Origin: Stieleria neptunia
Lineage (GTDB): Bacteria > Planctomycetota > Planctomycetia > Pirellulales > Pirellulaceae
Length of the DNA: 64,000 nucleotides
Reading direction: 5' to 3'
Assembly: GCF_007754155.1 (NCBI RefSeq)
Contig: NZ_CP037423.1
Coordinates: 2,294,001-2,358,000 of the forward strand
Positions 18,501 through 26,203 of this stretch are shown in pieces; position 1 is the stretch's first letter, and each line of letters starts with the position of its first letter. Under the pieces are notes generated by a model that was given only the letters and a program-made list of their open reading frames with translations, was not told the origin of the DNA and ran no database searches. The position numbers and the translations under genes were made by a program.

Positions 18501-19109
18501 TCATTCCTTCATTTCCTCGCGCATCCGACGCAAGACGCGATCGGTTGCCCGGCGGACGGCATTCGCAGTCATTGCCAAGTCGCGTCCGACATCCGTTGCG
18601 GATTGGTCTTCGATCGTGGTTTGCCAAAACGCTTGCCACGTCGTCTCCTCAAAATCATCGCGAATCATCCGCAGCATTCGAAACAACAGCCCCTTGCTCA
18701 CTTCATCGTCATCGGGCGGTACGTCGCAACGGAGCAGTTCTGGTACGTCGACCCGCCGGGCTTGCGCCGTCGAATCTGCTTCACCATCATGCGTTTTCTG
18801 CAGACGTTCAAAATGCCGAATCAAGGTCATCCGGTTGATTCCCCACAGCCATGCCCGAAAGCTGCCCGCGACACCGGTGGGCGTAAAAGTTTTCAGCCGC
18901 GTCGAGACGACTCGAAAGACCTCTTCGGTGACCTCTTGGGCGTCCGCCATCTGCAAGTTGGCACGCCGCGACCAGCGATACACCATCGGTGTGTAGAGAT
19001 CGGCGAATCGAGCCCAGGCGTGCGGATCTTCATCGCACAGCTGACGGATCAAACCGCTAGCCGTCGTTCCCGATTTTGTTGAATCGTCCCCGCCGACCGA
19101 TAAGCTCAT
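18501..19109 (-). CDS. ECF-subfamily RNA polymerase sigma factor linked to kinase
   Basis: 202 aa. A region-2 helix set (LYTPMVYRWSRRANLQMADAQEVTEEVF, quoted in parts) with the segment FRAWLWGINR resembles sigma region 2.4, and a C-terminal region 4 ends DVGRDLAMTANAVRRATDRVLRRM in pieces, with the helix-turn-helix. I take the ATG at 19109 because GGAGG precedes it by 8 nt. It is followed directly by the kinase-LamG-FGE gene (10-bp gap), so the two form an operon, and preceded by another sigma factor gene 181 bp upstream on the same strand. Confidence 0.85.
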   Translation of the reverse strand: MSLSVGGDDSTKSGTTASGLIRQLCDEDPHAWARFADLYTPMVYRWSRRANLQMADAQEVTEEVFRVVSTRLKTFTPTGVAGSFRAWLWGINRMTLIRHFERLQKTHDGEADSTAQARRVDVPELLRCDVPPDDDEVSKGLLFRMLRMIRDDFEETTWQAFWQTTIEDQSATDVGRDLAMTANAVRRATDRVLRRMREEMKE

Positions 19110-19290
19110 CAACCTTGTTCCTCCAACCTTCCGCCGTGTGGTCATTCGAGTCGTCTCGACACCCCGACCGATGGACAAGAAAACGGCTATCTTGGGGACT
19201 TTTAAAATACCCGTCCAACGGCTGCCGTGCAAACTTAACGGCAGAGAAACGTCCTGAAACTCAACGGAGCGCGGCCTGGTGACACGCTGG

Positions 19291-19902
19291 TCACAAACTC
19301 GGGTCGTGATCCGACCAGACCTCGCGGATGTTCCGCAAGCGCCGCTCCACCGTCGCGACACTGCATTTTTGCTCCGCGGCGATTTCTCGGTTCGAATGCC
19401 CCGCCAAACGCATCAATGCGATCTCGCAATCACGATCGTCCAGACGCGAGAGTAACTCCTGGCACGACAACGGGATCTGGTCGATCAGCGATTCGGTCGG
19501 CGGTGATTCGACCAGTTCGACGAAGTCCAACAAAATGCTGGGGTAAAAGTCACTCCCGCGGCCGCGGCGTTGTTTAAAAGCATGTTGGTCGCGATGCACG
19601 TTGGCCGCTTTGCGTTTCGTGATCACGACCAACAGTTGCCAAAGGTCCTCGCGATTCTGCAATTGCCGAAATCGGCCCTTTCGAGCGCCTTCCCAAATGG
19701 CCCGCATCGCCACGATGGCGAGATCATGTTCATCGACGAAGCTGCGCGAGGCTCCGGCAAGTTTTTTATCTGCCAATTGGCAGATCCGCTCGAAATAACG
19801 ATCCCATAAGGAAGCGACGGCCCGGGAGTCGCCGCGCTTCATATCGGCGATCCACTCCGAAACACTGTCTTGATCGCTGTCGTCTTTTTGGTCACAGGGC
19901 AT
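19291..19902 (-). CDS. ECF-type sigma factor, second in tandem
   Basis: 203 aa. Region 2 lies around WDRYFERICQLADKKL and AIWEGARKGRF; region 4 around LMRLAGHSNREIAAEQK and VATVERRLRNIREVW, a clear helix-turn-helix for -35 recognition. It is of the planctomycete 'ECF-type sigma factor' class. It shares no long identity with the sigma factor downstream, so the two are not a recent duplication. The start at 19902 is preferred to the upstream in-frame ATG at 19956 because the first 18 residues of the longer form are not conserved-looking. No anti-sigma gene is next to it. Confidence 0.82.
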   Translation of the reverse strand: MPCDQKDDSDQDSVSEWIADMKRGDSRAVASLWDRYFERICQLADKKLAGASRSFVDEHDLAIVAMRAIWEGARKGRFRQLQNREDLWQLLVVITKRKAANVHRDQHAFKQRRGRGSDFYPSILLDFVELVESPPTESLIDQIPLSCQELLSRLDDRDCEIALMRLAGHSNREIAAEQKCSVATVERRLRNIREVWSDHDPSL

Positions 19903-20264
19903 GGACAACAGTGTACCGGATTTCGCAAGGTTTCGGGTTTTGCGATTCAAGGTCACGCATCCTGGTGGGGAAAGGGCTTGCCGTCGTCATGGGGCTGGAC
20001 CCAAGCCGCGGCAAGGATCATTTTGACGACGACTGGTCAGCGACGCCCCGGCCGCCGATTTTATTCTCAGATTTTCTCTGAATTCAATGAGGGGCAAACG
20101 GGGGGCGCCGGGAGATGGTGGCGGACGAGTGCAACTGCGCGCGTCTACAACATTGTAGCGACCCGACCCGACCACGTTTTCCCGTTTCCCCGTCGTGATG
20201 GCCGGAAGAATTCGGTGGCGTGATCGGTTGCCGAACACCTACAATCAACTCTGACACTTGATCC

Positions 20265-20317
20265 AGCCAGCGATGGTGGCCCGCATGAGTTTGCCCCACT
20301 CATGATGGGACCTACCG
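20265..20317 (+). promoter_or_regulatory. Candidate fluoride (crcB-type) riboswitch aptamer, orphan
   Basis: The plus strand reads GCGATGG..GCCCGC..TGATGG..CCTACC with spacing close to the crcB motif. The GATG, the pyrimidine/CGC block that could pair back to GCG as pseudoknot, the hairpin GAGT/ACTC just before TGATG, and the terminal CCTAC are all present, and GGT can pair with ACC as the long-range stem. The linker between the CGC block and the internal hairpin is shorter than in well-studied examples. An intrinsic terminator uses the same AGCCAGCGA strand, as an expression platform would. No plus-strand gene follows, so either it is an orphan or the resemblance is fortuitous. Confidence 0.5.
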
Positions 20318-20332
20318 TCGCTGGCTTTTTTT
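20265..20332 (+). terminator. Intrinsic terminator with T7 tail, plus strand
   Basis: AGCCAGCGA (20265-20273) pairs perfectly with TCGCTGGCT (20318-20326), enclosing an inner stem CATGAGT/ACTCATG, and is followed by seven T residues (20326-20332). The T-run is on the plus strand only, so it ends a plus-strand transcript coming from 19.9-20.26 kb rather than the neighbouring minus-strand genes. Confidence 0.75.
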
Positions 20333-20370
20333 GATGGAGCCGCGACCAGGATCGTGCAGTCCAACCAGGG

Positions 20371-21033
20371 TCACTTGACCTGATTCCAAACCTTGACGTC
20401 GTCGATCTGGACGCCTTCTCCCGCGCAGCGGAAGACGAGCGTCGGCTTTTTCACCCCGAATGTTGGGTGCGTCGTCTTGAGTTGCGTTTGGTCGAGGGTC
20501 GCCGTCACGTACGGCCCCCAGGTCGTCAGACGCAATTCGTGCCACTGATCCGCCTGGACCGCTGCGTCAGAGGAGGCGAGCACTTCGTTGGGATCTTCCT
20601 GCCGCCGGTTCTTGTCGACATGCTTCATGATCCGCCAGCCGGTGGGCGTGACGATGACCGAAAACAGGTGGCCCTTTTTATCCAGTTCGCCCTTGGCCGG
20701 ATCGAATCCGAAATGAAAGGCCTTGGTGCCGTCGGAGAGTTTGAAACGCAACTGGTAGACGGCATTGTCGGTTTGCACGGTGTAGCGGGCCGCGGCGGCA
20801 TGTTTGTCGGCCGACACTTCATTCCCCTGCAGCACGCCGTCGACCACTTTCCAAGCTCCGGTGTTGATGTGCCACCGGTCGCCGAGCGGCCCGTCGAACG
20901 ATTGATCGACGACCAAATCGCTGTTTTGCGGGGCGACATCGAATTGAGATTCGACGGCGTGGGCGGGCTTGGAATGAACGAGCGCGAGAGCAAGCAACGC
21001 GGCCAGCAGTGTTCGTGTTGTCATCGGATTCAT
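20371..21033 (-). CDS. Exported LamG/DUF1080-like protein
   Basis: 220 aa. A signal peptide (TLLAALLALALVHSKPAHA) leads a single beta-sandwich domain similar to the 3-keto-disaccharide hydrolase/DUF1080 or concanavalin-like class: DQSFDGPLGDRWHINTG, WKVVDGVLQG and QADQWHELRLTTWG are typical phrases. Members of this fold act on or bind carbohydrates. It lies downstream of, and on the same strand as, a sulfatase gene (99-bp gap), so a role in breakdown of sulfated polysaccharide is plausible but inferred. The ATG at 21033 is a choice; another lies 9 bp inside. Confidence 0.65.
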   Translation of the reverse strand: MNPMTTRTLLAALLALALVHSKPAHAVESQFDVAPQNSDLVVDQSFDGPLGDRWHINTGAWKVVDGVLQGNEVSADKHAAAARYTVQTDNAVYQLRFKLSDGTKAFHFGFDPAKGELDKKGHLFSVIVTPTGWRIMKHVDKNRRQEDPNEVLASSDAAVQADQWHELRLTTWGPYVTATLDQTQLKTTHPTFGVKKPTLVFRCAGEGVQIDDVKVWNQVK

Positions 21034-21132
21034 GGAGGAGGAGCTTTGGCGGGGAAGGCAGTGGACACCATTGTCGCGACCGGGCAAGTGCGATGGCGCA
21101 ATCGATCGGCCGCAATGCTACGGTTGCCAGGG

Positions 21133-22614
21133 CTACGGTTGCCAGGGCTGCGGGCCGTTGTCTTTGGCGCGCAGGAATTTGGCGTCGACGTCCTGGTACC
21201 AGCGATGCAGTTTTTTGCGCATCCGTTCAACTCGCTCGGGATGTTGATCGGCGAGATCGTTTTGCTCACCGACGTCCTCGGCCAAGTTGTATAAATGAAC
21301 CCGGCCGTCCTCGTACCGCTCGACCAGCTTCCAGTCGCCGATTCGAATCGCTCCGCCCGGGAATCCGCCTTGATTGCTGTAGTGCGGGTAGTGCCAATAG
21401 ATGGCATCGCGATCCAGTTCCGTTTCTCCCTTTAGCAGCGGCACCAGGGAAACCCCGTCGAGGTGTTGTTCGGGTTTCGTGGGCAGACCGGCCAGTTCCA
21501 GCAGGGTCGGATAGAAGTCGGTGCTGACGACGGGCACGTCGCACGAATCGGGTGCGTCCTTGATCATCGGGGCGTGCATCATGAACGCTTCACGGATCCC
21601 GCCTTCGTAGACCCATCCCTTGCCGCCGCGAAGTGGCAAGTTGCTTGTCGGTGAGCCTTCCGAGGTGGACAGGCCGCCGTTGTCGCTGGTCAAACAGATG
21701 ATGGTTTCGTCCATCAAGTTCAAGGCTTCGAGCCGATCGATGACGATGCCCACGGCGCGGTCCATCGATTCGACCATGGCGGCGTAGGTCGCGTGGGCCT
21801 GCAGCGTTCGGACGCGACGCGGTTGTTTTGCGTTGGGCCAAACCTGTTCTTCATCGGCAAACGCCTCTTGCGTCTCCAATCCCAAACGCTTCGCTTTCTC
21901 CTGGTACTTTTTCACCAACGACTCGGGTGCCAGCAACGGGGTGTGAACGCTGTAGAAGGCCAGGTAGGCAAAGAACGGATCGGATTGGTTTTCGGAAATG
22001 AAGTTGGCGGTTTCCTGGGCCAAGCGAATCGGCAGGTGCTCGCCATCGGGGCCGTCGGTCAGTCGCGGGTTGCCATAGGGAGAAAAATAACGCTTCCCGC
22101 CATACGGTCCGCCTCGGCTGTAACCGCCGAAATTCAGATCAAACCCTTGGCGGGTCGGCCAGAACTCCTCGCTCGGCCCGAGGTGCCATTTTCCGGCAAA
22201 CATCGTGTGGTAGCCCTGTTGCTTGAATGCTTCGGCCAGGGTGACCTCGCTCAGCGGCATGTGGTCGTTGAGGACCGCGGGCAAAAAACGGCCGGGGCGT
22301 TTGCCGGAAAAGAAATTGGTGGCATCGGCGCGGGTGGGGTACCGCCCCGTCAGGATGCTGTAGCGGGTCGGAGAACAAACGGGATTGGCGGCATAGCCGT
22401 TGGTGAAATTGGTTCCCCGATCGGCAAGTCGGTCGATGTTGGGCGTTTCGTAGAACGTCTCGGGATTGTTGACGCCCACATCCATGAACCCCAAGTCATC
22501 CACCAAGAAAAAGACGACGTTGGGAGACTTGGCGTGAATCGTTTTGCAGGGCAGAAACGTCGTCGCAACAACGCAAACGATCAGGGCGGCAAGGAGTCGT
22601 GGGGGCAAACGCAT
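21133..22614 (-). CDS. Exported arylsulfatase-type sulfatase
   Basis: 493 aa. The formylglycine motif C-S-P-T-R lies at residues 80-84 in NPVCSPTRYSILTGR, and the metal-binding VDDLGFMD (38-45) and a later SDNGG sequence complete the alkaline-phosphatase-fold active site. A signal peptide (MRLPPRLLAALIVCVVATTF) places it in the periplasm or outside. Planctomycetes use many such enzymes to strip sulfate from algal polysaccharides; the exact substrate cannot be read. The frame is open upstream through repeat DNA, but the ATG at 22614 opens directly on the signal peptide. It needs formylglycine conversion of Cys80 by an FGE. Confidence 0.9.
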   Translation of the reverse strand: MRLPPRLLAALIVCVVATTFLPCKTIHAKSPNVVFFLVDDLGFMDVGVNNPETFYETPNIDRLADRGTNFTNGYAANPVCSPTRYSILTGRYPTRADATNFFSGKRPGRFLPAVLNDHMPLSEVTLAEAFKQQGYHTMFAGKWHLGPSEEFWPTRQGFDLNFGGYSRGGPYGGKRYFSPYGNPRLTDGPDGEHLPIRLAQETANFISENQSDPFFAYLAFYSVHTPLLAPESLVKKYQEKAKRLGLETQEAFADEEQVWPNAKQPRRVRTLQAHATYAAMVESMDRAVGIVIDRLEALNLMDETIICLTSDNGGLSTSEGSPTSNLPLRGGKGWVYEGGIREAFMMHAPMIKDAPDSCDVPVVSTDFYPTLLELAGLPTKPEQHLDGVSLVPLLKGETELDRDAIYWHYPHYSNQGGFPGGAIRIGDWKLVERYEDGRVHLYNLAEDVGEQNDLADQHPERVERMRKKLHRWYQDVDAKFLRAKDNGPQPWQP

Positions 22615-23047
22615 CGGCGATCCAGTACGTGTCGTGTCGGAGTGATGGGGGAGACTGTCGGGCTTAGTGTAACCAACAACTCCCAATTGGGGCTTCGCCC
22701 CCGGACATCGAATGAAAGGTTTCGATTCACTCTCTCCCCGGAGAGTCGATTCATTTGCTCCAGGATTTTGCAACCCATTTAGTCTCTCTCCCTCTGGGAG
22801 AGACGGCGTTTGCGCAGCAAGCAAACGCCAGAGAGGGCTGGCGGCTCGCGAAAGTCTTAGCGAATTCCGCTACGATCAACTCCGCCACTGATCCAATCGA
22901 CCTCCCCTCGCTGCGCTCGACCCTCCTGCCAGGAGGGTGACTTTAAAACCGCACGACCTCCTTCTTTCTCCCCCCCTGCAAATTCGGGGGGAGAAGGGAG
23001 CCCATGGTTGGCGTGCGAAGGCGACGTCAGCCCCGATCAAGCGGCAA
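22615..23047. other. 433-bp intergenic region with MITE-like copy and hairpins
   Basis: Holds MITE-like copy 2, the short hairpin ACCCTCCT/AGGAGGGT (22920-22938), and a second hairpin TTCTCCCCCC/GGGGGGAGAA (22966-22995). No coding frame is accepted. The sulfatase promoter should lie just upstream of 22614. Confidence 0.6.
22761..22939 (+). repeat. MITE-like dispersed element, copy 2
   Basis: From CAGGATTTTGCAACCCATTT through CTCTCCCTCTGGGAGAG, GGCGTTTGCGCAGCAAGC, TCCGCTACGATC and CTCCGCCACT to AGGAGGGTG, in the same order as copy 3 (50836-51028). The right end is present; the left terminal repeat is not recognisable, so this copy is truncated or diverged there. Confidence 0.75.
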
Positions 23048-24271
23048 CTATTGGTTGAGCTGCTCCTCGATCGTTTCACCGCTGGCGCGGGTTCCGAGTG
23101 CACCCCACAATCCATACGGGCTGGGCATTCCGGGGGCCTGGTCGTCGGTGCCATTCCACTTGACGTTCCCCGCGGACGTGTCGCCCGATTCGATCGAATC
23201 GGTGATGAAGACGACGGCACCGTCCCCCATCAGGATATGGGTGCCGCCTTGGTGACGGCTGCTCGGTCCGTAGATGCCGATGGTGAACGTGTTGTTGCCG
23301 TTGCTGCAGATCTCCCGGTTCGGCGGCAGAATCGAGGTGATGCCGACATTGACGGCCATGCCATTCATCCATTTGTAGCCCCGTTGGACTTCTCGGTTGT
23401 TGCTGGCGAAGTCGGTGCCGGGGGCCCAGAACTTGGGGCGATCCGGATCGATTTGATCGGCACACAGACTGGGGTCGTTGATGATCCCGCCACGCTGGGC
23501 CACGCGTGTCGTGATTTGGTTGTCACCGAGCGCCGTGTTCATTTCGCCGCCCATGATCGTGTTGGACAGGCCATCAAGCACATCACGGAACCGGGTTTCC
23601 TCGCGTGGCACAAACATCCCGCGTGTTGTCGAACGCATCCGTGTCATGCGAGTCCGCGCGATCACCCCGGTTTGATTGCGTCCCCCGTTGTTCTGGAACT
23701 GAATCGAATCTCCCAGGGCGACGCCATAGTTGGTGCGCCCTTGTGCGGGAAAACCGACTCCGGGATCACTGGGGCATCGATACGATGGGATGTTGGTCAG
23801 CCAGGGGTCGTATTGAAATTGACCATGTTCGGCCAGGCTCATGGCGACCTGGGGCCCCATCGCGCTGAAGAACAACCCTTGCGCCGACGCGGGTTCTTGG
23901 ACGGCGAACGGATTGCTGATTTGATCCCACAAGGCCTGCTGCTCGACGAAGGGCAAGATGCCGACGAGGGCACTGAGGTTGAAGAAATTATTTCCGCCGT
24001 AGGGTGCCCCCGGTGGGACCGGCGTCCTGGCCTGGGTGTTGTTACCGTAGCGATAAGTGCCACCACGGTTTCTCGGCAAGTTCTTGTACGTCGAGTGGTA
24101 ATTGTGGAATGCCAAGCCGATCTGTTTGAAGTTGTTACTGCAACTCATCCGACGCGCAGCTTCGCGTGCCGCCTGCACCGCCGGCAACAGCAAACCCACC
24201 AAGATGCCGATGATCGCGATGACCACCAACAGTTCGACCAGCGTGAAGGCTCGTCTAGAATTTCTTCGCAT
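23048..24271 (-). CDS. DUF1559 pseudopilin-like protein
   Basis: 407 aa. The N-terminus carries a type IV prepilin-like cleavage and methylation sequence ([17 protein letters not shown]), followed by [17 protein letters not shown], the standard DUF1559 opening. The C-terminal part holds the usual [17 protein letters not shown] block. DUF1559 proteins are hugely expanded in planctomycetes and are probably processed by a prepilin peptidase; their cellular role is not established. A small lipoprotein gene lies 145 bp upstream on the same strand, the common arrangement for this family. Confidence 0.9.
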   Translation of the reverse strand: MRRNSRRAFTLVELLVVIAIIGILVGLLLPAVQAAREAARRMSCSNNFKQIGLAFHNYHSTYKNLPRNRGGTYRYGNNTQARTPVPPGAPYGGNNFFNLSALVGILPFVEQQALWDQISNPFAVQEPASAQGLFFSAMGPQVAMSLAEHGQFQYDPWLTNIPSYRCPSDPGVGFPAQGRTNYGVALGDSIQFQNNGGRNQTGVIARTRMTRMRSTTRGMFVPREETRFRDVLDGLSNTIMGGEMNTALGDNQITTRVAQRGGIINDPSLCADQIDPDRPKFWAPGTDFASNNREVQRGYKWMNGMAVNVGITSILPPNREICSNGNNTFTIGIYGPSSRHQGGTHILMGDGAVVFITDSIESGDTSAGNVKWNGTDDQAPGMPSPYGLWGALGTRASGETIEEQLNQ

Positions 24272-24416
24272 CTGACTTCTCCCGCAACAAGAACGAAATA
24301 AAACCGAGGTGCGAAGCATGCGACCGGTCGACTAATCGACCATCGCGACGACCAGCGCACCGCTATAAAAACCAAGACGCATGTGCGTCATCATCCACGA
24401 ATTTGTTATCAACGAT

Positions 24417-24614
24417 CTACTCGCCCGTTCCGTCGTCTTCGCCCTCGTCCACCTCTTCATCGATTCGAGCCGCCGCTTCCGGATTCGCATCCAGATACGC
24501 TTGAACCGATCCCTCATCCGGCCCCGTCGGCTCTTTGGACGGACCACATCCGACGAACGTGAGAGTCCCGACCGATAGAGAAACAACGGCTAAGTTGATC
24601 CAAGAGATTTTCAT
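24417..24614 (-). CDS. Small lipoprotein next to DUF1559 gene
   Basis: 65 aa. A signal peptide with lipobox TFVGC (Cys23) is followed by a short acidic tail (DEEVDEGEDDGTGE). Such 60-90 residue lipoproteins regularly sit beside DUF1559 genes in planctomycetes, which suggests a shared operon, but their function is unknown. A weak ribosome site (GGTGAG) precedes the ATG. It is divergent from the Tct transporter genes. Confidence 0.7.
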   Translation of the reverse strand: MKISWINLAVVSLSVGTLTFVGCGPSKEPTGPDEGSVQAYLDANPEAAARIDEEVDEGEDDGTGE

Positions 24615-24830
24615 CTGCTCACCGTGATAGAACGAACGACAGGAAGACGTGGAGACTCAAGCAATGCAGTTTCCAGTGACCACCATAAAGTTTTTTTCAG
24701 CCATTTGCACGAAAACTCCCAGACAAAATTCGCATATAGTGGACGCGATTTTCCGCAACTTGCCGCGCACTCCCCCCACCCATTGCGTAACACTTCGTAT
24801 CACGTCGGCTCTTTCGATGCGCCCCGGTCG

Positions 24831-26186
24831 TTGCCATGGCGGCTGCGCTGGTGGGGCTGCGCCACGGCGCTGTTGCTGCTCGTCGGTTGCGTCGACCGCG
24901 AGCAACACGCCGACGCCTATCCGCGGCGCCCCATCAAGCTGGTGGTCCCCTTCGCCGCCGGTGGTGGCAGCGACACGTTCGGCCGCGTGATTCAAAACGC
25001 CATCGAAACACATCGACTGTTGCCCGAGCGATTGGTGATCATCAATGTGCCGGGGGCCGGTGGGACGATCGGCAGTCGACGTGTCAAACACGCGCGACCG
25101 GATGGTTACACATTGTTGTTGTTGCACGAAGGCATCCTGACGGCCCGGCATTCGGGCAGCGCGAGCTATTCGGCGGAAGCGTTCGTGCCGATCGCCGGGA
25201 CCGGAAACGCGACGCAGGTGGTCGCCGTTCGCGATGACTCGCCGTATTCGGATTTGCGGTCGCTGATGCGAGAAGCCGCGCTCCACCCTGACTCGATCGT
25301 TTTCTCGGCCAACATCGGTGCCCCCAGTCACTTTGCCGGGTTGATGCTGCAATCGAAGATCCCGGGATCGAGCTTTCGATACACCCAGACCGGTGGCGGT
25401 GCCAAGCGGTTTGCCGCACTTCAGGGCGGCCATGCCGACGTGTCGTCGTTTTCGATCGCCGAATACGTTCAATTCAAACCCAGTGGGATCCGCGCGTTGG
25501 CACTGCTCGGACCGGAACGCCATGCGGATCTGCCGGATCTGGCCACGGCGACCGAACAGGGGTTCAGCGTCGAAAGTCAGAACATGCAGTTCTGGTGGGC
25601 GCCGTTGGGCACGCCGCGCGAGCGTGTCGAAACGATTGCCGATGCGTTGTCGGCGGCGATGCAGACGGACGAGGTTCGCGAGACGTTGGCGGAGATGAAG
25701 ATCACCGACACGGTGCTGCGGGGGGCCGAACTGGAAGCGGAACTGCAACAGCGCGAGCGTCGCATCGCCGAGGTCGCTCCGTCGGCCGGAGTGGAATTGC
25801 CCAATTTTGCGATGTTCGCTTTGGGCGGCGTCATCCTGACCGCCGTCGCGGCATCGATCCGGGCGGTCGGTCGGCGACGCAGCGGGGTTCCACGCCGAAC
25901 CACAGATCGTGAAGGTGGCGATCGGTCGGCACACACGCGTCAGCTCGCGGCGATCGGCTGTATCACCATCGGCTATGTCATCACGCTGCAGTTCCAGCTG
26001 GTCCGCTTTGTTCCCGTCACCGCGGTCTACGCCCTACTGATCGGCGGGATCCTGCTCGGGCCGTTGATTCAGTCGCGTCGGATCAAGGCCGCCAAGGCGA
26101 CGATCGCGTTGTTGGTCGTCAGCGTTTTGATGAGCGTCGTGATGCATCACCTGTTCACCGAAGTGCTGGTCGTGGATTTGCCCTAA
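24831..26186 (+). CDS. TctC-TctB fusion of a tripartite tricarboxylate transporter
   Basis: About 451 aa from a TTG start at 24831. The first 20 residues are a lipoprotein-type signal ending LLLLVGC (Cys20). Residues about 28-325 match TctC/BugT periplasmic binding proteins: RPIKLVVPFAAGGGSDT, INVPGAGGTIG and RPDGYTLLL are signatures. The C-terminal part (about 330-451) has four hydrophobic segments like the small membrane subunit TctB (GGVILTAVAASI, IGYVITLQFQLV, LLIGGILLG, IALLVVSVLMSVV). The two are normally separate genes. The frame is open without stop from 24624, but the sequence before 24831 is not protein-like; no good ribosome site settles the start. The TctA gene follows after 17 bp, giving a two-gene transporter operon. 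Confidence 0.8.
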   Translation: MPWRLRWWGCATALLLLVGCVDREQHADAYPRRPIKLVVPFAAGGGSDTFGRVIQNAIETHRLLPERLVIINVPGAGGTIGSRRVKHARPDGYTLLLLHEGILTARHSGSASYSAEAFVPIAGTGNATQVVAVRDDSPYSDLRSLMREAALHPDSIVFSANIGAPSHFAGLMLQSKIPGSSFRYTQTGGGAKRFAALQGGHADVSSFSIAEYVQFKPSGIRALALLGPERHADLPDLATATEQGFSVESQNMQFWWAPLGTPRERVETIADALSAAMQTDEVRETLAEMKITDTVLRGAELEAELQQRERRIAEVAPSAGVELPNFAMFALGGVILTAVAASIRAVGRRRSGVPRRTTDREGGDRSAHTRQLAAIGCITIGYVITLQFQLVRFVPVTAVYALLIGGILLGPLIQSRRIKAAKATIALLVVSVLMSVVMHHLFTEVLVVDLP

Positions 26187-26203
26187 CGCAGGAGAAACAT
26201 CGT

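Larger units (their letters stand above)
19903..20370. other. 468-bp intergenic region with a structured RNA candidate
   Basis: Upstream of the second sigma gene and downstream of the convergent secreted-protein gene. The only strong signal is the folded element plus T-run at 20265-20332. The remainder is unique DNA with no protein-like frame. Confidence 0.6.

Noticed and set aside
20467..21294. Plus-strand frame of 275 codons that might be the gene controlled by the riboswitch-like RNA
   Set aside because: It is the antisense of the secreted protein and sulfatase genes, with shadow-frame composition and no membrane segments such as CrcB would have.
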